A stretch of 64,000 nt of DNA from Hanleya hanleyi (GCA_036873755.1 JAVTVY010020348.1:19259-83258); one strand, 5' to 3'. Shown: positions 46,903 through 58,959, numbered from the stretch's first letter. Numbers and translations are program-made. Notes: a model not told the origin generated them from the letters alone.

Positions 46903-49900
46903 CTACCAGAAAGAGAAAAAATAGGCTAGAAAATTGAGCAAGCCCCAGCTCAGAGGTCTCCATAAGGCTATTCATAATAATATGTGTGTTTCAGGTAACA
47001 TGTTCCATTGGAAGTTGGGTTGGTAGAGAATTTGTTTGTATTTTTTTTTTTTTTTCCTGCTTTTTCAGCATGCCATATGTAAATGATGAGCTTTCAAACG
47101 GAAAGTAAGATTTTTTGTACTAAATTTGGTCATGTAGAGCTGAATTTATTTGTATCTACTTATACATTCATGTAGCAACTCCAAAAACATTAACTGGAAA
47201 GAGTTCTAGATAAAGATATTGAAAATTCTGAGCATAAAAACTAAAACAAAGAAATAAAATAAAGCCAACTCTAACAAGAGCCCAAGGGGCTTCAATATAC
47301 GCCCGTATATCTGGAATTATATTGGTCCAAATTTCAAGTTTGTTTAATAGCCTTGATTCCAATTGGTAGCTAGCACACCAGAGAAAGGTCTACAATTTTG
47401 TGCTTCTGAGAATGTAACATATATCACATCTTATACTTGATTCAGTTTTGGGTGACTGTGACCTTGACCTTTGATCGATTGATGTATGGCTCCTCTTTGC
47501 CATGCGAGTAAGGTATACTCAAAGTTTGGTACCAATCCATACCTTGAAACTAGAGTTATCGCATGGACAACAAATGTTAATGGATGAATGGATAGAACGC
47601 AACATCGCACTGCATGACCTCGTCTTCGACAGGCATACGAAAATGTGACTTGTAATGAATTCCTGATTTTGGGGTCACAGTGACATTGACCTTTGACCTT
47701 GACCTAAATTTTGGTACAGGATACATTGTCTTCCCTCAATGTATCAATGGACACAAAAAAAATCATGATTTTTATAAATCTCATGATTTTGGGGGTCACA
47801 GTGACCTTGACGTTCGGCCTTGACCTACATGTCCCCCTAATGTATCCACTGACACAAAAAAAAAATACTTTTCAAAGATTTCTTGATTCTGAAGTCACAG
47901 TGACCTTGACTATTGACCTTGACCTAAATTTTGGTACATGATAAACCGTCTCCCCATAATTTCTCAATGGACACAAAAATCATGATTTTTAACAATTTCA
48001 CAATTTTGGGGTCACAGTGACCTTGACCTTTGACCTTGACCCACATTTTGGTATGTGACACATCGTGTCCCCCTAATGTATCTACTGACACAACAAATGT
48101 TATTTGTAATAATTTCCTGATTTTGGGGTCAGTGACCTTTGACCTTGACCTATTTTTACCTGCGGCACGCAGGTCTACGGGAGGCTCGCGTTGTTGTTGT
48201 TGTTGTTGTTCTTGTTGTTCTTCTTCTTGTGACTTTTTGAAATGCGCATGCGCTAAGAGAGTGTGATCTCTGCCACACTTTTCTTTTCAACCTCCGATCT
48301 CACATGACAACACTGTCTTCAAGCGCGTTTGAATTCATTTGCAACTATATTCGGTGGAATTAATTATTGCTTCGTTAATTTCCGGATTGGATTTATTATA
48401 CATGAGAATAGTGTGAATAACGTCAAAGGACCTAGGCTACGAAGTAGGGTAGGCATTAGGACTCGCTTGGACCCCCAGTTGAAATCCTGCCAATATTAAG
48501 ATGGGCACGGCCCAAGTTAGAATCACCAGTGATTTTAATCAAAAATCACCAGAAATTTTCACCAAAAGTAGGTCAGCTCGAAACATGCTGGCAGCAGTCC
48601 CCTAATGCACCTTCATGCCCAGTGTGAATAACGTCACAGGACATAAGAAGTAGGGTAGGCATTAGGACTCTGACGTACGCTGAACTATTGGACCCCCAGT
48701 TGAAATCCTGCCTATATTAAGATGGGCACGGCTCAAGTTATATTCACCAGTGATTTTAATCAAAAATCACCAGAAATTTTCATCAAAAGTAGGTCAGCTC
48801 GAAACATGCTGGTAACAGTCCCCTAATGCACCTTCATGCCAAAAATCAAGGTTCTAATATCAACGGTAACACTCAGATATAACATATCTCTCAGATATAA
48901 CATATATATAAATATTAAATAAATATTAATATTCATGTCACTGTTCCATTGTTTCTCTTGTTGTATTCCTCTTAAAATTTTGTACTCTGCCTTTGACTGG
49001 TGTTTGTACAATAAAATCTTGAATCTTGAATGCTTATTTTGCCGACGAAAGGATTCAGATGGACTCACTCATTACCGGACAATTTCAAATGGTAGCCCAC
49101 TTCGAAGGGACAGAAATGACTATGTAGTATTTAATGAGGTAGACACCCCTGTGGGCGAACAATACCTCGCAGTCGTGCAGTTATATTGAGCACTTTCGGT
49201 TACAAGCATGACATTTTGCAAATAGCTATTTTGAATGATTCTCTTTCGGACCACAGCCTCTATCCTCATTCTCGCAAGCCAGGGCCTTGATTCGCTGGTA
49301 TTGATGTTCCCGTCCTCTTCCGCACTCAGAATCCCTTTAGAATAGCATTAATCACTTCCGTAAATTCAATACTTATGTGTATCAGCAAACAATGCGCAGA
49401 AACATATTGCATTTGACACCATTCTCTCAAGACGGAGCCCTTTTCTGCTAGAATTTACTGGTTCTATACAAAATTTACGTTACTTTGTCAATCAGTTTTA
49501 CGTATGGAATTACGTCATATATAGCAGTTACTGGCCATAAAAACGATCTAGTTGACCTCGTGGCCAAAAGCTATGGCCTTTGTTTTCCTGGAGGGGGTTT
49601 TGAGTTTGATTTTGATACTTAGATACCTTTCGCATTGACTTTAACTTGGCAGTCATTTTCGCGAATGCAACAATTTGATGTATCAAAAGATAATAACGAG
49701 AATTCGACATCATTCTCTTACACACAGACCTTGTTTAGTGAACTAGCCCCGAAACTTCGCACATGAATCACCTTCGGAATGACTTAGTGACAAACATATT
49801 CGCGAATTGAGTATAGGAAGATATCCATAGATACTGACTAGAAATGTTTCTTGTTTGCAGAATTTAATTTTAAAGAAAAGAAATTAATAAAATTAGCAAC

Positions 49901-52900
49901 CTTCGAAAAGGCTTGGCCGAACATGTCAGTTGAGATGATATTTCCTAAGAATGAAATAGTTAATCATTTATATAGAAGAAGCAAACCATGTCTTGGTATT
50001 GACTTACTGCGTGGAAAAGAGTGGCAAGCAATTTAGTTCGCAGATGATAACGAACGTAAATGTAGAAACCTAATTAATTATTTTAATCGAATATCAAGAC
50101 TGTAACAGGCCTCAATTTGAATAGTGAAAATGTGTCATTATGCCTCTTGGACAGTTCGATAAAGCCTTAAATCCCATTCCGTAATTTCACAGATCGAAGT
50201 GATAGACCTGATACTAAATTTATTGAAAAATAACTTTGAAGGAAATATAAATTTTCCATTTTGATCGGCAAATTAAGCGATAATGGAGACTGAAGAGCGA
50301 AGATTTTCGCGCTATGACTAAATCCTCGAAATTTGTTTGGATTTCCAAATATTTGAAAGCCTTTTTGATTTGCAAAAGTAACGACTGAACCGAATGTTTT
50401 GAAACTTGGCATACACGATACTTGTACCAAAACATTGCCAAAGCGATCATGGTGAGTTCGTCTGTCAATTCAGTATAGACGGCACGGCCGAGTCAAAATC
50501 GTCGGATTTTGAATGGGGAAAGTGAATATATATATATATGATATCAGAACTATTACGCAATCCCTACAATTGTGGGTTACAAGTTGAAAATTACTTCCCT
50601 TGGCATAAAAATACCGGCAGATGGCGCTTTTTTCTACAATTACCACTACCTCCGCTGATATGTCTTTCACTGTATTATTGCCACTGCCGCAGGTTTTGAC
50701 TACAATGTAGTCATTTCTCACTTGTTTTTGGTATGCGACACTTCATTTCCCCCTATTGAATCCACTAAAAAAAAATTAGTAATTTTTATTGATTTCCTGA
50801 TTTTTAGGTCACACTGACCTTTGACCTTGATTTTGGGGTCACAGCGACCTTGACTATGGACCTGGATCTAAATTTCGGTACATGACGAACTGAATCCCCG
50901 TAATTTCTCAATGGACTCAAAAAATCATGATTTTTAACAATTCCACGATTTTGGGGTCACAGTGACCTTGACCTTTGACCTTGACCAACATTTTGGTAGG
51001 TGACGCATTGTGTCCCCTAATGTATCTACTGGCACAAAAAAATGCTATTTTTAATAATTTCCTGATTTTGGGGTCACACTGACCTTTGACCTTGACCTAT
51101 TTTTTGGTATGCGACACTTCATTTCCTCCTATTGAATCCACTCACAAAAAATTAGAAATTTTTAATGATTTCCTGATTTTTCAGTCACACTGACCTTTGA
51201 CCTCTGACCTCGACCTACATTTGTTATGCAACACATCGTTCCCCCCTAGGGCATGAACTCACCAAAAATTAGAACTGTAGATAGAAAACTGTCAACGATC
51301 AATGATTTCCTGATTTTAGGCAACAGTGACCTTTGACCTCTGACCTCAACCTTAATTTTGGTACGCGACACATCGTCTTCACCTAGCGTATCCACTCACA
51401 AAAATTTGCAACTGTGGATAGAAAACATTCACAGATGTAGACCGGACACGAACACTGTTTTTTTAGGCCAGTGACCTTTGACCTCTGACCTCGACCTTCA
51501 TTTTGGTACGCGACACATCGTCTCCCCATAGGGTATCCACTCACCAAAAATTAGAACTGTAGACAGAAAACTGTCCCAGATATAGACCGGACACGGCGGA
51601 CAGACAGACGGACAGACGGACACACGGACGGCAACCGCCATCACATAATACGTCCGCCTTTTGGCGGGCGTATAAAAATGACCTATTATAGGTACATGTA
51701 AAGTTAACGAAAACAATTTTTGTTATGGATGGCCTAATTACCACCCGATTCAAACATAAAATTTACAATAAAACCTCAGGAAAACAGTACAGCTGAGTGC
51801 ATAAATCTTGCCGCGTGTGTTTGAAAGTTATTTCTGTGATATGTGTGAGGAGAGCAGGATGTTCAGAAAGTGTTTCCGTGTACGTACCAGTGGTAGCTTC
51901 AAGAGGGTCCTGGTTCGAACACTGGGCCATCTTCAGTCTGCCTGTTTGTCGGTTATATCCCAGCCAGCCCCATCCCGACCCCTGCACCGCAATCGTCAAT
52001 GCAGCTAGCTCCTTCCTCAACTTATCATATGAACCAAAGTCTCTGTTAATAGCATCCAGGAGGTCTCCTTTGGGGGTTCCTCCACCGTTAGGGGACAAGA
52101 TATCCCAGAATATGGTGTGGTTCAGGTGCCCACCACCATTAAACTTGAGGGCAGGCTGGAGAGCTATCACTCGAGATATATCTCCTGTAAATTTACCACA
52201 ATGTTGATGATGTAAAACAAAACGCTCAAACTTTTATGATGGAAGATACATCTCAACTGTCTGAAAAAACAGAATTCTACAAATTGACTATTTAATACAA
52301 ATTCCTGAGCAGTAATTAGTTATACCCAAGCCTTCCAAATAGAAATTAGGGATAGTTGGCATCCATAAAGTCTGTACTTGTAAACAGATATTCAACTGAT
52401 GCCCCGATAATACACAAGATAATATTCAAGTTTAAGCAGCAACGTATGAAAACCAGGTTTTCCCATATAAATCTCTGACATATCTCAACTTCGCACAGTG
52501 AAGCATGACCTCCTGTGAGCTATGCCATGAATTTCTGAGTAGGCCTACTTTTTTTTCTCTCTCTCCCAATGGAACAATATCTTTAACTTGGGATGTCGGA
52601 CATATTTTCAACTTAAAAGTCATGAAAGTTGCCATAATATTCATTCATAATGGTCATTTCTCTAAATAGTAAGGTAGTTCGATGTATATTCACAATATTT
52701 ATACCCGTTATCACCGATTGAAAACAATGCCGCAATGTTGTAGAATAGGCAAAAATGAAACTGAACTACCCAGAAATATTGGGCGAAGCTCACGGTGCCC
52801 CGCACCTCAGTCTACTGTTCAGATTCATATCAGAAACCCTGTATTGAATGCCCCTTCACCTCTCCCTCACCTTTGGACAGGGCTTCCTGGACCTGCTCCT

Positions 52901-55900
52901 CAGCTATGTTCAGGTTATTAACATAGGCGGCATGATGCTTGCAGTGATGAAGCGTCATTATTTCTGTGGATATGATCGGCTCCAAGGCATTATACTCGAA
53001 TGGTAGCTCGCCTAATGTGTGTTTACATCGTATAGCCAGAGATGCAAAGGCACCACTCTGGCACAGGCCCCTGTCAATAGATACACAAAATTGTATTCAG
53101 AGGTTACAGGCATATACAATCTGGTTTAAACCAGATCTACTTGTGCGGACTAGATCTGACACTCTTACTACTATCTCAAGGACGTTCAGCATGTTCATTG
53201 ACCTTGCTCGCACTGAAAGGGCGACATGACCAATCAACATAATCAGCAGTTATGGCATATGCATGTCTCAATGTATGCCCGAGATAAATAAATGCATACG
53301 AGACATTCCCATCATGTAACATGACCTAACATGGTAGCAATGGCATCAAGCTCAGGCACCGATTTCATGAAACCTCACTTCAGGCAATTTTCGCAATTGA
53401 AAGTTCAACTGCACTTGGAAACCTCCCTTGACTGAGTTTTTGCTTTTCATGAAAGTTCTCTTGAACCTGAAATCGCACTCGAGTTTGGTTGGACCTCCCT
53501 CGAAAACCGCACTTGAAATAACTAGAGCCTTAGGCACTGAAACGAGGCTATTTAAATGTAGATAGGCTGTTGGAATAATTCCACTAACTCTTTGATGTTC
53601 AGTCCCATGATGGAGTGCCACAAAATTTGACCAGTCTAACACATTTCTCTGAACAAGGATCTCTTAGAATCTGTGTAATTGTACATGTAACACATATATA
53701 TATTTCAACAAATAACTTGTGAACGATGGGACAGATATCTACTTTATTTGGAAACCGACTTAATGAAAGGATAAAATAATGTCTTTGCCTGTTACCAATA
53801 AAAATTCGTAAAATATTTTACTTTTTTCAGATTATAGAAGGCATATCCTTCAGCAGTAAATGACAAAAATTCAGTATTGAGATACAATGTAAAATCCTTA
53901 TGGTTAGATGGACTGGAGCTATGCTGGTATGCATCCTCTCATAGCATCATATTATGTACCTCCTCCTGTCGGTACACCCCCAGTTTGGAAGGTTACCAAT
54001 TCTGACAAATTCAATGGTAGAATGACAATTATATTGTGCAGACTGGTACATGTAGGTCACTTGTATTTGAACATGATAACTTGGAGTTTGACCCTATCAA
54101 TTGGCCCCATCCAGCCAAGTGAACCAAGCCATTCACCCAAGCCATGCACGTGTCTGCATCTAAAATGGTATAGAGAGTCTGGTGGAGGGGATGTTTGTGT
54201 GCAAGCCCCAAAGTTACACACCATGAATACAATTTCTGCAAGAATGGGAGCCTGGAAAATTAAAATTTCTTGCCAACAATGCAAACATATGCTTATATTA
54301 AGTGTACTGGATAAAGTTTTTATCAGTCAGCGATTTCTGACCTCCTCTCAGGAAAACTCTCTGAGGCAACCTCTGAGTGGCATCCAACATGCTATATTAA
54401 ACAGAAAAACTGTGTGAAAAGGACATCTGAACATACATAAGAATAGCAGAAAATATTTAACTTCACTAAATATAGACCTGGTGGTACAAAATCTAGCCAA
54501 AATAGTTGACCAAACTATCTGCAGTAGCTAAAACTTGGACTCTTTCTTCTGCTCTTCCTCTCAAAGCCTAAAGCAGTTCAATAAACAACCAGTCATCCTG
54601 GCAACGGAACTACTTAAGCTCAAGGTTTTCCTCGGTATTAGACAGGACCATTAAGACCTCATGGGGCTACATCGCCCTGTGAAAACAAACTTGAAATGAC
54701 CAATATGGAGGGACAGGGTTCCGAAAGATATGTTTTTGGGGTTTTTTCATGTGCCCATGCATCTTAATGCATATATGTGCATTGTTCTTCATCTCATAGA
54801 TCCAAAAATGGCAAAGACATTTATTTGACACCTGAAATTCTACCGATCGGCTCCTGTGCATGAACTATTTTGAGCATACACTTAATTCTGTGGGGGTACT
54901 ATTTATTACCAAACCACAATAAGAGTTTCAAAAAGGTCACTTCAAACATCACTAGACCAAGTGCGGCTAAAAACATTTGGTGAAACAACTTGAGAATTTT
55001 TTAAAGTGCACTTGGTCAAGAGCGAAAATCGTCCTTGAAAGTTTCATAAAATATCGGCTCCAGCTCTACACAAATTACTTCAACCACCAAGATATCATTT
55101 CTTTCATCCCAAAGATAAACTATACTGAGTCTGTGTGTATTAATGATCGCGGTTACTACACTTTTTGCATCAGCTTGGACTTTCAGTTGAGGGTCCTTGT
55201 CTATTTGACATATTGTAACTGTGTTTATTTCTATGGTAATCCCTCTAATAATTCAATCACAGGAAGTGAACTTTCCCGCCATAAAATCTGGGGACGATCA
55301 AATTTATTAGAACAGGAAGTTAACAAAATGACTCAAAAACATGCATATTTTCCATTATTTTAATGATTTCAGAAGGTGATCAAATTTATTAGAACCACTG
55401 ATTGAATTGTCCCTAAACTTGGGGGGATTATTAATTTTTTTTTTTTTAATGGCAATTCAATTCTTTATTGGCACTAACACAATTCACATTGGTTATGGCC
55501 GAGAAACCATATCAAACACACAATAGTTCAGTGTACTACAAGAAATAATGGCATGATGCCACAGTCTTCAAATGTTGTTTCTTTTCTTATGCTTGAGACA
55601 TTTAGGCGGTGAGCAGTGTTCAATCAGGACTTCACTTAGCCCCAACTGGGGACCTAATGATACTGTCATTAGGTCCCACGTACATCCTAGCCACCATCGT
55701 AATTTAGAAGCCCGAATCGTATAAACAATGATTTAGTTGCTCCTTACCATGCATTTTCGCATAAAACGTATCATGAACTAGTCCGAATCGTCCAAACGGC
55801 CAACATCTGTTGTCTTTTTGAGTGGGTTTCGCCGCCTTTTGTACCAGTCCCCGCTTGAATATATGATCAGCTCCGCCATGTTTCTTTTGACGCTGGAGTG

Positions 55901-57502
55901 TCGACTGCGCAAACGGTGGCCTCAGTAAAAACCGGAACTGCACACGCCAACACCACAAGGCAGACAAATTTTTACTGAAAAATTCATTCATTCAAATTCA
56001 TTCATTCACTGTCGGAAGCAATAATCGGACAACCACGTTTGTGGTGTTGGCAATGGACTTCCGGTTTTTACTGAGGCCATCGTTTGCGCAGTCGACACTC
56101 CAGCGTGAAAAGAAACATGGCGGAGCTGATCATATATTCAAGCGGGGTCTGGTACAAAAGGCGGCGAAACCCACTCAAAAAGCTGCAACAGTTGGCCATT
56201 CGGACGATTCGGACTAGTTCATGATACATTTTATCCGAAAATGCATGGTAAGGAGCAACTAAATCATTGTTTATACGATTCGGGCTTCTACATTACGATG
56301 GTGGCTAGGATGTACATGGGACCTAATGACAGTATCATTAGGTCCCAGTTGGGGCTAGACTTCACTATGCTGTGGTGTTCAATCAATGTTTTAAGGGAGT
56401 AGAGGACGTTCATTTCCCTGCTCTTATGGGGCTACAACATGGTCATTTGTCAAATTTTTCAAAACAAGCTGAATTTCCTAACAAAAGTACCCAGACATAT
56501 CAAAATGGAATAAAAATCAACAAAAGACACAACACAACCATTTATGCGTTTTACTGGTGGTTCGATAGTGTGATGGGATGGACAAAAAAATTGGCATTTT
56601 AAATTCAACGGTTGAAGGGTGCAAAGTGCTCCATAGATTAAAAATTATTCCTCCGGAATACCCCCCAAATTCACTCTTATTCAGTTTCAACTAAAACAAA
56701 ACTTCTGAATGGCTAATAAATTGATCTTTAATAATATTCTCCACACCCACACCGATTCCCCACCCCACCCCCTCCTGGAAATAGGACTGAAAAGGCTCCG
56801 TTTATCTGTTATACTGCTAATATTTTCTAAGAAAGTATGGTGTCCTCCTGTTTTTATTACATATTTAACAAGCACTATATGTGTTTAGTATTATATAGCA
56901 AAATGAGAAAAATTTGACCTTGGGAAGTCTGATTTATTGAACATCTAAGAAGAAAAAATTCAAATTTCCCTATGTATTCAGTGTTATGGCTTTTAAGTGG
57001 TATACATGCATTTGGCTGCCATATTTTTTTAACGAGTATGGTGACCCCATATTTTTTTTTCATGGATCATCTTCTCCTAACCTGGTGAAAAAATACTGAA
57101 ATTTAAAAAAAAATTCAACCTCTAGAAATGAACGTCCTCTACTCCCTTAATTTATGTTCTTTTTTTAATTTCTGTATGATTGATTCATATATGGAAATAA
57201 AGTATTGTATTGTATTGTACAATCAGTCACTATGTATTGTCTAGCTCAAATATTGCAAGTGCTCAATCTTTGTAATTTGATCTGCCTCCCCCCCCCCCGG
57301 TCAGGGCCATGCCTCAATCAAGGTCAGTTGTCTCCCTTTAGTTACCGAAAATATAAACACGCGACACATTCAGGACAACTGATTTGTGCAAAATCGAGAA
57401 GAAAGCAGTTGAATAGAAGCAGGTGCCATCATAATGTTACCAGGGATACCATTTTCACCTTTTAGCCGCATTTGCAGTAGCAGCCAGCATTCTGCTAAGC
57501 AT
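46751..57502 (-). CDS. SOD2: Mitochondrial Mn superoxide dismutase, complete
   Basis: MnSOD converts superoxide to hydrogen peroxide and oxygen in the mitochondrial matrix. Exons on the - strand: 57502-57459, 53070-52871, 52184-51888, 46902-46751, all GT-AG, 693 bp in total: 230 aa plus stop. Residues 1-30 form a basic, Ala-rich presequence without acidic residues; the mature enzyme starts at KHTLGELPF (about 200 aa, as in human). Metal ligands are present at H56 ([10 protein letters not shown]), H104 (HLNHTIFW), D189 and H193 (GIDVWEH). Q173 in NQDPL and the GGGH context mark the Mn type. It is convergent with TPCN2. The last exon has a second identical copy downstream (42850-43001). Confidence 0.97.
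47455..48150 (+). repeat. GGTCACAGTGACCTTGACC tandem units, array 1
   Basis: About six units of 100-120 bp with a core GGTCACAGTGACCTTGACC and TTGACCTTGACC. Perfect GGTCACAGTGACC occurs at 47794-47806 and 48010-48022; other units differ at one base or lack the left half. The array reads as a non-autonomous element body, not as a promoter. Confidence 0.85.
48411..48840 (+). repeat. 211 bp unit, two tandem copies
   Basis: GTGTGAATAACGTCA starts both copies (48411, 48622) and CCCCTAATGCACCTTCATGC ends both. A short insertion distinguishes the second. Confidence 0.9.
48985..49030 (+). mobile_element. Retroelement 3' tail (AATCTTG)n
   Basis: TACAATAAAATCTTGAATCT then TGAATG resembles the short tandem tail of a non-LTR element. 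Only the tail is recognisable; the body upstream was not delimited. Confidence 0.45.
50755..51680 (+). repeat. GGTCACAGTGACCTTGACC units, array 2, with element end
   Basis: About six units; a full 15 bp AGGTCACACTGACCT lies at 50806-50820 and GGTCACAGTGACC at 50955-50967. The array ends in a (GGACAGAC)-rich run (51590-51640) and the small hairpin CCGCC TTTT GGCGG (51655-51668), the usual terminus of this repeat type in molluscs. Confidence 0.85.
51888..52184 (-). CDS. SOD2: SOD2 exon 3
   Basis: 98 codons: [46 protein letters not shown] and [11 protein letters not shown]. Carries ligand H104 and the Mn-type Q173. Acceptor TTTACAG, donor GTACGT. Confidence 0.97.
52185..52870 (-). other. SOD2 intron 2
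   Basis: 686 bp; no recognised element. Confidence 0.7.
52871..53070 (-). CDS. SOD2: SOD2 exon 2
   Basis: Encodes the end of the presequence ([10 protein letters not shown]), the mature start [16 protein letters not shown] and [18 protein letters not shown]. Carries ligand H56 and Y64. Acceptor TTGACAG, donor GTGAGG. Confidence 0.96.
53350..55055. mobile_element. TIR element, diverged ends
   Basis: Left CTCAGGCACCGATTTCATGA and reversed right AGCTGGAGCCGATATTTTAT resemble each other, and both continue with ATGAAACnT and AATTTTCGC / GATTTTCGC. A 169-codon frame at 53908-54417 has no recognisable domain. Confidence 0.5.
55234..55430. mobile_element. CGGTAATCCC-family MITE
   Basis: Left GGTAATCCCTCTAATAATTC, body AGTGAACTTTCCCGCCATAA, right ATTGAATTGTCCC. 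The target TA is not preserved. Confidence 0.65.
55637..56358. mobile_element. hAT-like fold-back with 8 bp duplication
   Basis: ACTTCACT flanks both sides (55629-55636, 56359-56366). Arms of about 300 bp start TAGCCCCAACTGGG and are inverted copies, leaving a spacer of about 110 bp. Near each tip is a smaller hairpin, GGGACCTAATGA-TACTG-TCATTAGGTCCC (55649-55677). Both arms carry an ATGGCGGAGCTG start followed by a short frame. Confidence 0.88.
56395..57146. mobile_element. TTAA element (Kolobok or piggyBac type)
   Basis: TTAA on both sides (56391-56394, 57147-57150) and perfect 22 bp inverted ends beginning GGGAGTAGAGGACGTTC. 752 bp, with no transposase. TTAA targets are used by piggyBac and Kolobok elements. 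Confidence 0.88.
57151..57217 (+). mobile_element. Retroelement 3' tail (ATTGT)n
   Basis: GGAAATAAAGTATTGTATTG plus further ATTGT units is a typical end of a CR1/L2-like LINE. Sequence left of the TTAA and fold-back insertions may belong to the same fragment. Confidence 0.5.
57459..57502 (-). CDS. SOD2: SOD2 exon 1: start codon and presequence
   Basis: [14 protein letters not shown] plus two bases of Arg15, then donor GTGAAA. With exon 2 it gives a basic, Ala/Ser/Leu-rich mitochondrial targeting sequence. The ATG context is weak (TGA ATG C); Met5 is a possible second start. A non-coding 5' exon cannot be excluded. Confidence 0.85.
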
Positions 57503-58011
57503 TCACGAGCACCTGTCTCCACGCCTGCCCCAGTGAGTTATCACTATTTTCTGGAATTTGCCTAGGAATCGTGAATAACGAACCTGGACTCTTGTATCTT
57601 ATAATGTTTGAACGGCAGACGCTGGGTGTAACCAGAAGCAAAAGTTAATTTGCAAAGGATAATTTGCTGTTTTAGTTCTTTATAAAATACTGTACTCCCA
57701 AAAACTGAAAACCTCTGAAGGAAATACAATACTCACGTCTAACTGATTCCAGACGTGTATCTTAAAAATCCATGTTGATTCACAAATTTATATGCCTATG
57801 CTATGGGTCTGTTGATGGAGGCAATGGAAGGCCATTGAAAACGAAAAATGGTAGCGAATCTCCGCAACCCAAAAGCAAATCCATGTGAGCCAACTGTTGA
57901 TTCTCCACAAGCTCCAAAGTCGATGGTTAATTGAAGTTATATAAACCATGTTATTAATTTTATGTCATGTCAAACTTTGCCAATGGCTCAGCTGCACATT
58001 ATTGAACTCTT

Positions 58012-58912
58012 CACAAGTCCAAGTAAATTCTAAATCCTCACAGAGGGTGTACCTGGACATTTTTGGTGATTTGAATAAGTTCTTGAGTCGATGCCTCTAT
58101 TATGTAATCTTGTACATTTCATCCCTGTGCTTCTTATGAATTAGCATGTCGGTATCCCAAGCTTGCGGTTTTTGCTTTGACTTCCGATGTCAGCCCGGAA
58201 TCAAAGTAGTTGGGCCAGCGATGAAATTCAAACCAGACACATTTCATACCTCGCAATGGATTGGCATAATCAGCAAGCTTAGCACGTTCACTGATTGGTT
58301 TAGAGGAAACCCCTTGATCTATTTATATACAGAACTGGTATGAGTAACTAACTAAATACGCAATATAGGACGTAGACCTGCCGTCCTGTGCCCCAATACA
58401 CACTCCAAGCAATTGTTACAGGCACAGATTTCTGGAAGAACCCACCCTGTTCCCATGGGCGTCGTTAGTGAAGTCGATCCGAAAAATCCTGAAAACGCCC
58501 ATGGTTCTCCCAGTTTTTTCTGGACGGCTTTGTGCGTTCAAAGGGGTACCAAGACAAAGGAATCATACACGCGATTACAGTGAACTCATATTTACCAGTA
58601 TAACTTAACCAAAAACCAAAATGAGACTTACGAACTTGTACATATAGCGATTCTTATTTACTTCTATTTATATCTCCTACTAATCTCTCATTGTTATTTA
58701 TTATTTATTTATTTATTTATATATTTAGCACTGGAAAAGAAATTCAATAAACAAAGTAATGTACCGCGAAATTCAAATAAAACATTGAGTTGATGGGCCG
58801 CGAAATCCGAATGGGAAGCGGCCCTTAAATTACAATTTCAATCAAGTAACTAACTAATTAAGCCAGTGTATGCATCCTAACAGATCGATCGATACACTGG
58901 CTCGTGAGGCTG
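58012..58912 (+). mobile_element. Repeat with 3' terminal hairpin, copy 1
   Basis: Starts near ACAAGTCCAAGTAAATTC and ends with AGCCAGTGTATGCATC ... GATCGATACACTGGCT CGTGAGG, a strong hairpin. Copy 2 (62612-62998) shares the 5' 350 bp and the 3' hairpin. Copy 1 has about 450 bp more in between, including an A/T-rich stretch. Confidence 0.7.
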
Positions 58913-58959
58913 ATTAATGAAAAAAAAAAAAAAAAGCTTGTCTCGCCACTGTCTGACAC

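Larger units (their letters stand above)
43722..47621. repeat. 3.9 kb tandem duplication, right copy
   Basis: Second copy; ends at CATGACCTC (47621), where the left copy ran into its neighbour's start. Offset 3944 bp in the left part and 3901 bp after the 43 bp deletion. It carries the SOD2 last exon proximal to the rest of the gene. Confidence 0.97.
46903..51887 (-). other. SOD2 intron 3, repeat-filled
   Basis: Contains the end of the duplicated block, two arrays of GTGACCTTGACCTTTGACC units (47455-48150 and 50755-51500) that end in GACGGACAGACGG-type sequence and GTCCGCCTTTTGGCGGGC, a (GTT)n run (48191-48220), a 2x 211 bp tandem repeat (48411-48840), a LINE-like 3' tail (about 48985-49030), and about 1.5 kb of unassigned sequence (49200-50750). 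Confidence 0.75.
53071..57458 (-). other. SOD2 intron 1, built of transposable elements
   Basis: 4.4 kb holding a TIR element (53350-55055), a CGGTAATCCC MITE (about 55234-55430), retroelement pieces, a fold-back with an 8 bp target duplication (55637-56358) and a TTAA element (56395-57146). A C11-12 run lies at about 57287. Confidence 0.75.

Noticed and set aside
47794..48022. ERE motifs as a functional SOD2 enhancer
   Set aside because: The motif is the core of a tandem repeat family, so its presence alone is not evidence of regulation; kept as a finding to test.
53908..54417. 169-codon frame as a gene
   Set aside because: No domain, odd composition, no ATG at its 5' end, and it lies within a TIR-bounded repeat in SOD2 intron 1.
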